Part shown: positions 1 through 7,856 of the stretch, piece by piece
Numbering within the stretch: the stretch's first letter is position 1
Layout of the letters: every line of letters begins with the position of its first letter
Assembly: GCA_903851365.1 (NCBI GenBank)
Contig: CAINOB010000085.1
Coordinates: forward strand, 1 to 64,000
Reading direction: 5' to 3'
From: an uncultured Bacteroidota bacterium
Lineage (GTDB): Bacteria; Bacteroidota; Bacteroidia; Bacteroidales; UBA12481
DNA: 64,000 nucleotides
Notes under the pieces: model-generated
Seen by the model: the letters and a program-made list of their open reading frames with translations, nothing else
Told to the model about the DNA's origin: nothing
The model's database searches: none
Program-made: the position numbers and the translations under genes

Positions 1-1286
1 ATCCGGTTATTATCGATTAACCAGGTTCCGTCCTGAGTGTACCGCTCCAACCGGTCCCAGAGGCCAAGTGTATATTGAATGGCTTTGCCAATTGGGCTCT
101 TGGGTAAGACGTCGTTTAGTTGTGCCATCATCCAGGCTTTCAGCTCCTGCAGAACGGGTACGGATTTCTCCTGCCTCAGGGCTTTTCGCTGGTCTGTCTC
201 CATATCTTCGGCTTCCCGCTCAATCAGGTAAAGCTGCCGGATCTTTTCCATCGCGTATTCCGATCGTAGTTTATCATTATCCAACGATTGTTCGAACTTT
301 CTGCGGGCATGTGCCCAACAGGCTAACAAGGTTATACCGGCAGTTTTTTCATACGCATCATACGCCTGGTACCCGTCGCATTGCAGAGCGCCCTGGAATG
401 ACTTCAAAAACTCACCGGGTTCTTCCCGACTCCGGCTTTTGTTGTAATCAAACACGACCATTTTATCTGGTGGCGAATGATACACCCACAAATATCCTTT
501 ATGCGTAGCCCCGGGTTTATCTTGGGTCTGCACCGGAATCGGGGTCTCATCGGCCTGCAGGTAATGACTTTGCTGAACTTTCCGCTGGAGAACATCGTAA
601 AGGGGCTCCAACAAGCGGCACGTGGCCGAAAACCAGTCGTTCAGGGTCGATTCCGCCAAATGAATGCCTTGTTCCCGCTTAAAGATCTGCGACTGGCGGT
701 ACAACGGGAGGTGGTCCATATACTTACTGCCCACTATGTGAGCCAGCAAACTGGGACCGGCATTGCTCGAGGGGATCGGAAGCGTGGGAAGATCAGCAAT
801 GATGATTTTTCCGGTTTCCCGATCCAGAAACTTCGGGCGGGTCTGCTTCACCACATACAACCGACCCGGTTTATAGGCCAGGTGTTCGTGGACCGCTTGT
901 CCGATCTGTTCCATGCCGGTAACATCCTCTTCGGGCAGTATAATTTGTTCTTCACGTGGAAGGTGAGCAGGAATCGACTCGCGTGCATGTCCCTTTTTAT
1001 CGGGCTTATTACGGGTGTAGGCGACTTCCTCCTTCTGTGGCTCCACAACCGGAGCCTTATCAAACCCCAGGTTCAATGCCAGCTGTGAGGGATCTTCGCC
1101 GATATGGCGCTCGCTTTTGGAGCCAAACAGCATCCGCTTCAGGTTGGCCAGTTCCTGCTCGAGAAGCACCTGATGCATCAGAGTTTGGTTCAACCGGGCT
1201 TGAAGAGCTTCATTATCCTTCCGGAGTTGATCGAACTCCAGGCGGGAGATCTGAATGTAATCCGGTTTTTGCTCTTCGTTCTGCAT
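1..1286 (-). CDS. tnpC: IS66 family transposase TnpC, C-terminus outside window
   Basis: This is the DDE transposase of the IS66 element. The frame is open from ATG at 1286 to the window edge, about 428 residues. Visible family marks are an N-terminal coiled region, the FGSKSER motif near residue 50, the first catalytic Asp in QADETP near residue 245, a second Asp in QCDGYQAYD, and the CWAHARRKF motif. The last visible residues are LIDNN, just before the position where the final catalytic Glu is expected, so that residue and the C-terminus lie outside the window. It starts 74 bp after the tnpB stop. Nothing in the visible part suggests inactivation. Confidence 0.93.
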   Translation of the reverse strand, partial: MQNEEQKPDYIQISRLEFDQLRKDNEALQARLNQTLMHQVLLEQELANLKRMLFGSKSERHIGEDPSQLALNLGFDKAPVVEPQKEEVAYTRNKPDKKGHARESIPAHLPREEQIILPEEDVTGMEQIGQAVHEHLAYKPGRLYVVKQTRPKFLDRETGKIIIADLPTLPIPSSNAGPSLLAHIVGSKYMDHLPLYRQSQIFKREQGIHLAESTLNDWFSATCRLLEPLYDVLQRKVQQSHYLQADETPIPVQTQDKPGATHKGYLWVYHSPPDKMVVFDYNKSRSREEPGEFLKSFQGALQCDGYQAYDAYEKTAGITLLACWAHARRKFEQSLDNDKLRSEYAMEKIRQLYLIEREAEDMETDQRKALRQEKSVPVLQELKAWMMAQLNDVLPKSPIGKAIQYTLGLWDRLERYTQDGTWLIDNNR

Positions 1287-1360
1287 ACCCGAAGATACAA
1301 ATAAAATGCTCTGAAAACCTTGAAAACATTGATGTTTTGGCAGAATATTTACCAACACCG

Positions 1361-1735
1361 TCAAGCCCGATTTTGTTGAAATCGATCGAATTTCGAATAC
1401 CGCTTTCTTCGTTTGATGTGGGTCATGGAAATCCCTTCGATCATCATCACCAACTCCGCCCAACTCATAACGAAGGTCATCGAGGACGAGTCAAAAGAAG
1501 GAAGTTCCAGTGTGCCTGTCTCCAGCCTTTTATAATAGAGGATGTAGCCGCCTTCTTCCCATCGCAGCAATTTTATCCGGTCACGACGGTGATTAATGAA
1601 AATGAACACTTCTCCGGAACTTGCGCTGCGGCGAAGCTGACGTTCGACCAAGCCGCTCAATCCATCAAAGCTCTTTCGCATGTCGGTGGGCTCACGATAC
1701 AAATAATAACAACAGGAACTGGTCAGTGCAAACAT
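1361..1735 (-). CDS. tnpB: IS66 accessory protein TnpB (Orf2)
   Basis: 124 residues, the usual size for IS66 Orf2 (PF05717). The signature REPTDMRKSFDGLSGLV lies at about residues 14-30, followed by the GEVFIFINHRRDRIKLL beta-rich core and the GGYILYYKRLETGTLELP stretch typical of the family. The start is fixed by an AGGAGG ribosome-binding site that overlaps the last codons of tnpA (the stop TAA is part of AGGAGGTAAGCCATG), so tnpA and tnpB are translationally coupled. IS66 elements with this organisation need TnpB for transposition, though its biochemical role is not well defined. The protein looks intact. Confidence 0.93.
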   Translation of the reverse strand: MFALTSSCCYYLYREPTDMRKSFDGLSGLVERQLRRSASSGEVFIFINHRRDRIKLLRWEEGGYILYYKRLETGTLELPSFDSSSMTFVMSWAELVMMIEGISMTHIKRRKRYSKFDRFQQNRA

Positions 1736-1738
1736 GGC

Positions 1739-2056
1739 TTACCTCCTGCAAATTAGTGACTCAGCCATGGACAATGAAGAAGGACCCGACAAAACAACCT
1801 GGATTCCATCAGGAAACCGAATCTCAATCTTTTCATCACCTGCTGCAGGATTTGGAACATCGGCCAGGTGTACCGCAATAAATCCGGAACCCGGACTCGA
1901 TGCGAAAAGTGGTCTCTTTACCGGAGGTGTGATCAATTTGTTTTTAGCGACCGATCCGCTGGTCAATCTGTAATGCAACGGGTTCCTAATCTGAAAAAGT
2001 TCCATGGCGACATATTTTTTGTGCCTGGAAAAGTAAAACCGAATATGTTCACTCAC
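1739..2056 (-). CDS. tnpA: IS66 TnpA-like protein, N-terminus unusual
   Basis: 105 residues ending in the conserved TnpA tail GFIAVHLADV...KIEIRFPDGIQVVLSG, directly upstream of and coupled to tnpB. The N-terminal half should carry a helix-turn-helix (a CxxxxIsxsTFYyW-like segment), but no clear match is visible in residues 1-50 in this or the other two frames. The gene also starts only 25 bp inside the proposed element end. It is either a divergent TnpA or one with a degraded DNA-binding half, and I cannot decide which. TnpA is thought to act as a DNA-binding accessory factor in IS66 transposition. Confidence 0.6.
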   Translation of the reverse strand: MSEHIRFYFSRHKKYVAMELFQIRNPLHYRLTSGSVAKNKLITPPVKRPLFASSPGSGFIAVHLADVPNPAAGDEKIEIRFPDGIQVVLSGPSSLSMAESLICRR

Positions 2057-2081
2057 AATACGCTCAAGGCCGAAGGCTTAC

Positions 2082-2671
2082 AGAAAAACCACCTTTTATA
2101 CCTGTCGTATATTAATGAAAGCAGTCAGAATCTTTTGCAAACGCTCACCAGCATCATTGAGATTTCGAAAATTCAGGAGGGGCATGTAAAAGTTGTAAAG
2201 CAACCTGTGAATCTGAACGAGATGCTTGAAAACATTGCCAGTCTCGCGCAAATAGATATTGAACAGAAAAAAAAACATATCAGCGTTTCCATGAATTTCG
2301 GGTGTTCTGTCGGCAAGGATATTTTTTCAATGGATCGGAGTAAGCTTCTGCAGATTATTACCAGCCTTGCAGCCAACGCGGTAAACTACACCCAGGCGGG
2401 CGAAATTTCGATCGGATATAAGGGTTCAGGTAATGATCTCTGCTTTTGGGTGACCGATACCAGCCCCGGCATTCCGGTCGAAAAACAAGCCACCCTTTTT
2501 ACGAATATCTTTCAAAAATCCGAAGGCACAAACATTGCAGGCGAAGGGCCGGGATTAAGTCTGCCTTTATCGTCGAGTCTGGCAAAGCTGCTCGGCGGAT
2601 CCCTATGGCTCGAAAAATCCGGCCCGCAGGGAAGTACTTTTATGGTAAGGATTCCGGTTTTTGAAGGTTGA
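2082..2671 (+). pseudogene. Histidine kinase 3' fragment, cut off at IS66 end
   Basis: The frame encodes the second half of a dimerisation helix (LLYLSYINESSQNLLQTL, then IIEISKIQEG, typical of the end of HisKA) and a full-length HATPase_c domain. The phospho-acceptor His box (SHEIRTP-like) and all sensor regions are missing because homology starts at the proposed IS66 border. The ATPase motifs are eroded: the N box is LLQIITSLAANAVNYT, the G1 box reads DTSPGIP where DTGxGIP is usual, and the G2 box reads GPGLSLPLSS where GxGLGLxIS is usual. Truncation plus loss of ATP-lid glycines indicates a dead remnant. The longer open frame reaching back to 1868 runs antisense through tnpA and is not meaningful. 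Confidence 0.75.
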
Positions 2672-2835
2672 GATTCCAATTCAGAATTTCGAATTCCGAT
2701 GTATGAGTTTCAGGGCACCATGAAGTAGTTGATTTTCCATCGGCGATAAATTGGGAGAACATTCAATCAAAAAATGCCGCAGTAAGGGACGAGATCCCGT
2801 TTTCCAACGGGATGACACTTCTCCGAGACTGACTT

Positions 2836-2957
2836 ATGCTGACTGCTGACTGCCAACTGCCGACTCTTTCGGTCTTCTGTCTTCCGTCTATCGGTCCTCT
2901 TCTTCGTCCCCCGATCTGCTTCTTCGTTCTTCGGTCACCCGTCACTTGTCACCCGTT
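2836..2957. repeat. Short-period (about 7 bp) repeat at 3' end of aminotransferase
   Basis: A run of drifting heptads: GACTGCT GACTGCC AACTGCC, then GTCTTCT GTCTTCC GTCTATC, and GTCACCC GTCACTT GTCACCC. It begins right at the stop codon of the minus-strand aminotransferase gene. The 18-mer at 2919-2936 recurs with one mismatch at 43268-43285, so this is a dispersed family. Confidence 0.75.
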
Positions 2958-4218
2958 ACAACTTCATCGCCTTGAGCGCGCCAACAAAAACATCCAGATC
3001 TGCGAGTGTGGTGTACAGATTCGGCGTGATCCGGCAGCCATTAACGTTCTGACCATCGATGGGAACGGTGTAAATTTTATAATCTGTCAGGAGCTTGTTG
3101 GCCACCTCCGATGCCTTCATGCCCTTAACACCAACATTGGCGATACCACAGGAGCGCGCGGGTTCATCGACTGGGGTATTCATGACAATATGCGGGAGCG
3201 ACTTGACCCGGCTGGTCCAATAGTTTTGCAGATAGCGGAGACGCTCTTCCTTGCGCTGCGGGCCAACCATATTATAGAAATCGATAGCATCGGAAATCGC
3301 CAGGTCGGTAGCAGCGGGATGCGTGCCGATATGGTTGAGGTGTGCGATATCGTCCACCGGACTGCCATCGCCCAATAATGGCCATACCTTGCCGATATTC
3401 TCTTTTTTCACCCACAACAAACCGGCGCCCAGCGGCGTGCTCAGCCACTTATGCAGACTCGATCCGTAAAAATCGCAATGCAGGTCGGGCATGGCAAAAC
3501 GGAAATGACCCACGGCATGAGCACCATCCACCATTACCAGTACTCCTTTGCTGTGTGCCATGTCGCAGATCTTGCGAATGGGAAGTATCTGACCGGTTAT
3601 GTTGATGATATGGCAGACCATAAGCAGGCGTGTCTTATCGGTAATGGCACTGGCATAAAAATTCACAATCTCCTCGTCGGAGGCGGGATGCATTGGCAGT
3701 GACAGTATTTTGTTCACCACCCCATGCCGGCGGGCCACCTGCTTAAACATTTCGAGCATGGCGCCATAATCCTGTTCCACCATCACGGCCTCATCGCCCG
3801 GCTTCCAGTCGAGACCGCCGATAATCATATCGAGCGATTCGGTGGTATTACGGGTGATCACCACCTCATCGGCCGGTGCACCTACCACGGCGGCAAGTTT
3901 TGCAGCCACCTTTTTCTTGTTTTCAGCCTGAACGGTACGCATATAATACGCACCCTGATAATTCACCTCTCGAACGTGTGCGATATATTTTTCGAGGGTT
4001 TCCTGCGGCATAAAACAGTAATATCCGTTTTCCAGATTGATATAATCTGGCTTCAGCCGGTAACCCTGACGAATCCCTTCCCAGAATTTTTCATCGGATG
4101 CCAGTTTCCAGGCAGGCTGACCCTCATATTTCGAAAGCCAGTTTTCCAGTCCGTAGGCCGATGGCACTGCGGCGAGGCTCAGGAGCCCCATGCTTTTCAG
4201 AAATGTTCGCTTGTTCAT
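2956..4218 (-). CDS. Exported class V aminotransferase / isopenicillin-N-epimerase-like PLP enzyme
   Basis: 420 residues of the fold-type I PLP family (cysteine desulfurase / isopenicillin N epimerase-like). The Schiff-base Lys is K257 in SSLHKWLSTP, and the cofactor Asp is D231 in VDGAHAVG. NTTESLDM at about 125-131 is the phosphate-binding segment. An N-terminal signal (MNKRTFLKSMGLLSLAAVPSA) resembles a Tat-type leader but has KR in place of RR. Export of such an enzyme is typical of a Bacteroidota subfamily. The substrate is unknown, and desulfurase activity is not supported because no catalytic-Cys loop is evident. It lies 8 bp after the stream of the beta-propeller gene (stop 4227), so the two may be cotranscribed. 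Confidence 0.85.
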   Translation of the reverse strand: MNKRTFLKSMGLLSLAAVPSAYGLENWLSKYEGQPAWKLASDEKFWEGIRQGYRLKPDYINLENGYYCFMPQETLEKYIAHVREVNYQGAYYMRTVQAENKKKVAAKLAAVVGAPADEVVITRNTTESLDMIIGGLDWKPGDEAVMVEQDYGAMLEMFKQVARRHGVVNKILSLPMHPASDEEIVNFYASAITDKTRLLMVCHIINITGQILPIRKICDMAHSKGVLVMVDGAHAVGHFRFAMPDLHCDFYGSSLHKWLSTPLGAGLLWVKKENIGKVWPLLGDGSPVDDIAHLNHIGTHPAATDLAISDAIDFYNMVGPQRKEERLRYLQNYWTSRVKSLPHIVMNTPVDEPARSCGIANVGVKGMKASEVANKLLTDYKIYTVPIDGQNVNGCRITPNLYTTLADLDVFVGALKAMKL

Positions 4219-4226
4219 AGGTTATT

Positions 4227-5393
4227 TTAGATCTTAGGTTTTGCAAATAATAAAACAGGATTTGATAAATCATTTACTTCTTTTAGAGTTTCAATGTTTT
4301 TTTGATAAAAACTATTTGTTTTATCTTTTATCATCACTTCCGCTGGCATAGAAAAAATATATTCATCATCGGTAATTCCCGCTGGATGAAAATACATAAA
4401 TGTTCCAAAAATATCATTATTCAATTTTCTTAATTCGACAAATGAATATTGATGAGTTTTCAGGTTGCAAATTCCCCAATAAGCCTTTTGGCAATAGGAT
4501 ACGGCAATTATTGCACTATTTTTTAATGGTATAAATTCGCAGCTATTGGCATGCCTGCAATTAAGCATAATATAATCGTAAACTTTACTTTGATCCGCTT
4601 CAGGAAGTCGGTTAAATTCTTTTTCCGTAAGATTTTTACCATTATAATCCAAATAAAATAATGGCTTGGGTTTTCCGTCTTTTAAAGTGTAAATAGTATC
4701 AAAAGTCGGAATTTGAACCAATATATCGTTATTATAAATTGATAATGGATATCTGGGAGTTAATCTGTATGCCAAAGAATAGGGGAAAAATGAATTAATG
4801 GCTTTAAAATTAGAATCCGTAATAAATATCCGGTTATCCCTGCCCGCTCCGTAAAAAATAAATTGATTATTTTCTGTTTGGCAAAAGGCTTCTGCCATAA
4901 ACTCTGTTTTTACTGACCGGATCCATTTGCCATTTAATGAGAATATATGAATCTTGCAGAAATCCAATAAATAAATTAATTCTTTTTTTGTATCAATTTG
5001 AAAATCGTAAGTTTCTAAATATTCGCCCGGGCCTTTGCCCCTTTGCCCTATTTGTCCCAGAAATTTACCAGCATTATTAAACCGGAAATATTTTTGCTGA
5101 TCCATATCAAAAACATAAATATTATCGCGGTACTGAATTACTTTTCTAATGGATTTAATCAGACAATCTTTTGTTGCTTCTAACGGAATGAGTTTACCGA
5201 TTTCCAAAAAATCGCTCAGGTTGGCAGAGTTCTTAAAATTATCTGTTTTAATATTAATCCGGATAAATCCTTCCTTTTCATTTTGAGTAATTGCTGAAAC
5301 ATTTGCCACAGCAAAAACAATGAAAAGGAAGGAAAAGATTAACCTTCTTAAGAAATGAAGACTTTCTATTTGAGAAATGTCCAGGGTCACCAT
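4227..5393 (-). CDS. 6-bladed beta-propeller protein (PF17170-like)
   Basis: 388 residues. After a hydrophobic leader (RRLIFSFLFIVFAVANVSA) comes the family's opening signature: an F/LIPLE strand followed by DCLIKSIRKVIQYRDNIYVFD, then GQRGKGPGEYLETYDFQID and YLLDFCKIHIFSLNGKWI. These are NHL-like blades of the 6-bladed beta-propeller family common in Bacteroidota surface and periplasmic proteins. It shares the same block order (DCLI...GKGPGEY) with the protein at 11644-12801. The gene is visibly more AT-rich than its neighbours, which may mean later acquisition. The only ATG-like start (5393) gives a long n-region, so a later non-ATG start is possible. No enzymatic role is evident. Confidence 0.8.
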   Translation of the reverse strand: MVTLDISQIESLHFLRRLIFSFLFIVFAVANVSAITQNEKEGFIRINIKTDNFKNSANLSDFLEIGKLIPLEATKDCLIKSIRKVIQYRDNIYVFDMDQQKYFRFNNAGKFLGQIGQRGKGPGEYLETYDFQIDTKKELIYLLDFCKIHIFSLNGKWIRSVKTEFMAEAFCQTENNQFIFYGAGRDNRIFITDSNFKAINSFFPYSLAYRLTPRYPLSIYNNDILVQIPTFDTIYTLKDGKPKPLFYLDYNGKNLTEKEFNRLPEADQSKVYDYIMLNCRHANSCEFIPLKNSAIIAVSYCQKAYWGICNLKTHQYSFVELRKLNNDIFGTFMYFHPAGITDDEYIFSMPAEVMIKDKTNSFYQKNIETLKEVNDLSNPVLLFAKPKI

Positions 5394-5879
5394 TCTATAT
5401 AATCTTAAAACTGATGCAAGTTAAGAAAACAATCACAAATGGGGCCTAACCTCTGGGGCACTTTCAATCCCAGCATTGTGCTAAAATATTACCAGCAAAT
5501 TTATTGAAAATCGATGTCGGTGAGGTCGTTTTGAAAACGGCATCTTTTAAATCTGCCGGTCGGTATTCTTGCGAATCTATCATAATATGTGTGGCAAACA
5601 GCTCAGGAAGATAAAGGGTTTGCCTGATTTTCAATTACATATTTGTAATTGTACAGTAAAAAATTACCAAATACCTTTAATCAAGAAAAGAATCACAAAT
5701 GGCGCCTAACCGGTTAATACTATTAGGCTGGACAGGATACTCGGGTTAATATTCCTCCAGCCTTAAAAATTGTCAATTCCCGAAAATTTGTCTTACCTTA
5801 GAAATTCATTCAATCCCAGCGCTGCGCGACGAACTTATCAGTAAATTTCCTTTGAAAACCAACCAAATAAATTACTATT
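5394..5879. repeat. 486-bp intergenic region with two pairs of diverged direct repeats
   Basis: No gene is recognised here. A 28-bp block at 5423-5450 recurs at 5683-5710 with two mismatches (core AATCACAAATGG-GCCTAAC). A second block starting TTCAATCCCAGC at 5463 recurs with more drift from 5809. The two blocks are 12 bp apart in the first copy and about 98 bp apart in the second. The second copy also holds a GCCTAA...TTAGGC inverted repeat (5704-5728). Confidence 0.6.
5794..5801 (+). promoter_or_regulatory. Possible Bacteroidota-type promoter (-7 box) of lipoprotein gene
   Basis: TACCTTAG is a near match to TAnnTTTG, with TTG at 5770-5772 giving a 21-bp spacing. The lipoprotein ATG follows at 5880. 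The match is imperfect. Confidence 0.3.
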
Positions 5880-6365
5880 ATGCATACTATTATCAATAAG
5901 ATCGTTGCCTTCAGTTTCTGTTTGTTAGTTCTGGTTGGTTGTTTTTCGAAGAAATACGATTACGCCTATGAAGGGATCATCCATAATGCCACCGGCGATA
6001 CCATCAAAATAGTCCTTGGTACAAAGAATACAGATATCAGCCAATTTGGTAAAATTCATACCTACACATTGCTTCCAAATGACACCCTGTGGTACTATAA
6101 AGATAATCATACCCAAGGTTATGAGATTCCGGAAGGAATGGAGCCGGTTCAGGCCTGGATCAATCTTTGTGGATGGGATTCTGTTATGGTTTTCCGAAAT
6201 GATACCTTGAAAGCACTATGGTCGCTACCCGAGTTCTCGGGTCCCTGCACCGAGAATAGCTTTTTCAACACCCAATCATGGAGGACCTGGCTCTTTGATG
6301 AATACGGCAACGGATGGATGATGTTTACCATTTATCCATCGGATTTAAAATTGAGTGGACATTGA
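5880..6365 (+). CDS. Small lipoprotein of unknown function
   Basis: 161 residues with a lipoprotein signal peptide: MHTIINKIVAFSFCLLVLVGC, lipobox LVGC with Cys at residue 21. The mature part (about 140 residues) is rich in Asp, Thr and aromatic residues and looks like an all-beta domain (DYAYEGIIHNATGDTIKIVL and similar strands). No known family is recognised. It stands alone between two minus-strand genes, after a 486-bp repeat-containing spacer and before a strong terminator hairpin, so it is probably a single-gene transcript. It is likely membrane-anchored in the periplasm or on the surface. Confidence 0.7.
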   Translation: MHTIINKIVAFSFCLLVLVGCFSKKYDYAYEGIIHNATGDTIKIVLGTKNTDISQFGKIHTYTLLPNDTLWYYKDNHTQGYEIPEGMEPVQAWINLCGWDSVMVFRNDTLKALWSLPEFSGPCTENSFFNTQSWRTWLFDEYGNGWMMFTIYPSDLKLSGH

Positions 6366-6390
6366 CCGGAGCGCCTTAATATGACTATTT

Positions 6391-6450
6391 GCCCGTTTAT
6401 GATTCAATTTCGGCAGACATCGCTGTTGTGCCGAAATTGAATCATCGGGC
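6391..6450. terminator. Bidirectional terminator hairpin
   Basis: The 15-bp perfect stem has GATTCAATTTCGGCA at 6401-6415 paired with 6429-6443 around a 13-nt loop. It is extended by outer arms GCCCG (6391-6395) and CGGGC (6446-6450). It sits between the convergent lipoprotein and fucosidase genes. Confidence 0.75.
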
Positions 6451-6473
6451 GGCTGGTCTCTAAAACCGATGCA

Positions 6474-7856
6474 CTATTTCAGCATTAGTTCAATCACCGG
6501 AATCTCAACGTTTGGCTTAAGCACAGGCAATCTCAGGATGGTTTCATCGCCCGAAGTTTTTTCATCCAGCCAGATAGTTGCCTTTTTGGTTGACATGGCA
6601 ATTTCGGAGGCATCGTGCAGGAACTGGGCGTATTTGATTTTGCCGGCATAACCTTGCAGCGTGATCTGATCGAGCGGCCAGTCGAGCAGGTGGATATACA
6701 GCCTTTTTGTTTCGGGATTATAGGTGAGCAGCGTGTTTGCCGGAGCCTTGAATTCATCAGGCGCCTGGGTGCATCCATAGATGGAGCGACTGTTGAATTT
6801 CATCCAGTTCCCCATAGCGGCAAGACGATCCTGTGCGCGCTGGTCGATGGTACCGCGACCGGTAGGCCCAACGTTCAACAAAACGTTTCCTCCTTTGCTG
6901 ACAGACTCTATTAATAGCTCGATCAGCTGTTTGCTATCCTTCCATGACATCTCATCTCGATAATATCCCCACGATCCGGAGAAGGTCTGGCAAACTTCCC
7001 AGGGAACTCTTTTGCCATTGAACGTTACCCATTCTTTCGGTTTGTACTGCTCGGGCGATTTGAAATCCCATCCGCCAGGAACATCATCCAGGTCGAGACG
7101 ATCATTCACAATGATTTGTGGCTGAAGTTCACGAACCATTTTCAACAGATTCTCAGAATCCCAGTCCTTGCGATTTTTACCATATTTTCCCGTTGGCGAT
7201 GAAAAATCAAGCCATATCACATCGATCTTACCATAATTGGTGAGCAGTTCACGCACCTGATCTTTAAGATACTGACGGTACTTGGCCATGTCGCGGCCCT
7301 TGTTCAGACTGTCGTATTCCGCATCGGTTTTTCCGCTGCGAGGATGGTTGCGGTCGATGATATAATCAGGATGATGCCAGTCGAGCAGCGAATAGTAAAA
7401 CCCGACTTTCAGCCCCTCGGCACGAAAAGCATCGACATATTCCCGCACGAGATCTTTTTTGATCGGGGTATTGGTTGCCTTGTAATCCGTGAATTTTGAA
7501 TCGAACAGGCAAAATCCCTCGTGATGCTTGGTGGTCATCACCACATATTTCATGCCGGCTGCCTTGGCCATTTTTGCCCATTCGGATGGATTAAACAGAT
7601 CGGGATTAAATTGTTCGAAATACTTCTGATAATCCGCTTCCGAGATGCGTTCATTCTTTTTCACCCATTCGTGACGAGCCGGCTGGGCATACAAGCCGAA
7701 ATGAATAAACATGCCGAAACGGTCGTCGGTCCACCATTTCATACGGGCGGTTTTCTGCTCATCGGTTTCCTTTGGAAGCTGAGCATAAGTCGCTGTAAAA
7801 CTGAGCAATAAGCATCCCAAAATAAGGGATGCGGTAAGTAATGCTTTTCTAGTCAT
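6474..7856 (-). CDS. GH29 alpha-L-fucosidase, exported
   Basis: 460 residues with a Sec signal peptide (about 1-25, ending TATYAQ). GH29 features are MKWWTDDRFGMFIHFGLYA near residue 40, TTKHHEGFCLFDSK near 110, FYYSLLDWHHPDY near 155, and the nucleophile Asp in VIWLDFSSP near 215. SKGGNVLLNVGPTGRGTI (about 315) is also typical. The C-terminal part is a beta-sandwich. It should remove terminal alpha-L-fucose from host or plant glycans in the periplasm. Its ATG lies 8 bp inside the end of the GH2 gene (AACAATGACTAG), so the two enzymes are translationally coupled and probably act on the same fucosylated galactoside. Confidence 0.93.
   Translation of the reverse strand: MTRKALLTASLILGCLLLSFTATYAQLPKETDEQKTARMKWWTDDRFGMFIHFGLYAQPARHEWVKKNERISEADYQKYFEQFNPDLFNPSEWAKMAKAAGMKYVVMTTKHHEGFCLFDSKFTDYKATNTPIKKDLVREYVDAFRAEGLKVGFYYSLLDWHHPDYIIDRNHPRSGKTDAEYDSLNKGRDMAKYRQYLKDQVRELLTNYGKIDVIWLDFSSPTGKYGKNRKDWDSENLLKMVRELQPQIIVNDRLDLDDVPGGWDFKSPEQYKPKEWVTFNGKRVPWEVCQTFSGSWGYYRDEMSWKDSKQLIELLIESVSKGGNVLLNVGPTGRGTIDQRAQDRLAAMGNWMKFNSRSIYGCTQAPDEFKAPANTLLTYNPETKRLYIHLLDWPLDQITLQGYAGKIKYAQFLHDASEIAMSTKKATIWLDEKTSGDETILRLPVLKPNVEIPVIELMLK

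Larger units (their letters stand above)
1..2081 (-). mobile_element. IS66-family insertion sequence, tnpA end (partial)
   Basis: Three minus-strand genes in the order tnpA-tnpB-tnpC identify an IS66-type element. It enters the window from the left, so its tnpC end and second inverted repeat are outside. On the minus strand the proposed outer end starts at 2081 with GTAAGCCTTCGGCC, and the GTAAGC start fits the GTAAG-type termini usual in this family. The histidine-kinase frame becomes recognisable directly after this point. The exact end is an inference, because the other terminus and the 8-bp target duplication cannot be seen. Confidence 0.8.

Noticed and set aside
956-1756. A 266-codon plus-strand open frame
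   Set aside because: It runs antisense through tnpC and tnpB, which have clear IS66 homology; composition and sequence show no domain.
1868-2081. 5' extension of the histidine kinase frame
   Set aside because: The extension is antisense to tnpA and lies inside the proposed IS66 end; kinase homology starts only after about 2082.
2956-4218. Aminotransferase as a true Tat substrate or as a cysteine desulfurase
   Set aside because: The leader has KR instead of RR, and no mobile catalytic-Cys loop can be identified.
5423-5730. Integron attC site
   Set aside because: GCCTAAC is present, but the matching second core and the L'/L'' boxes at normal distance are not, and there is no integrase or cassette gene; kept only as a weak possibility in a finding.
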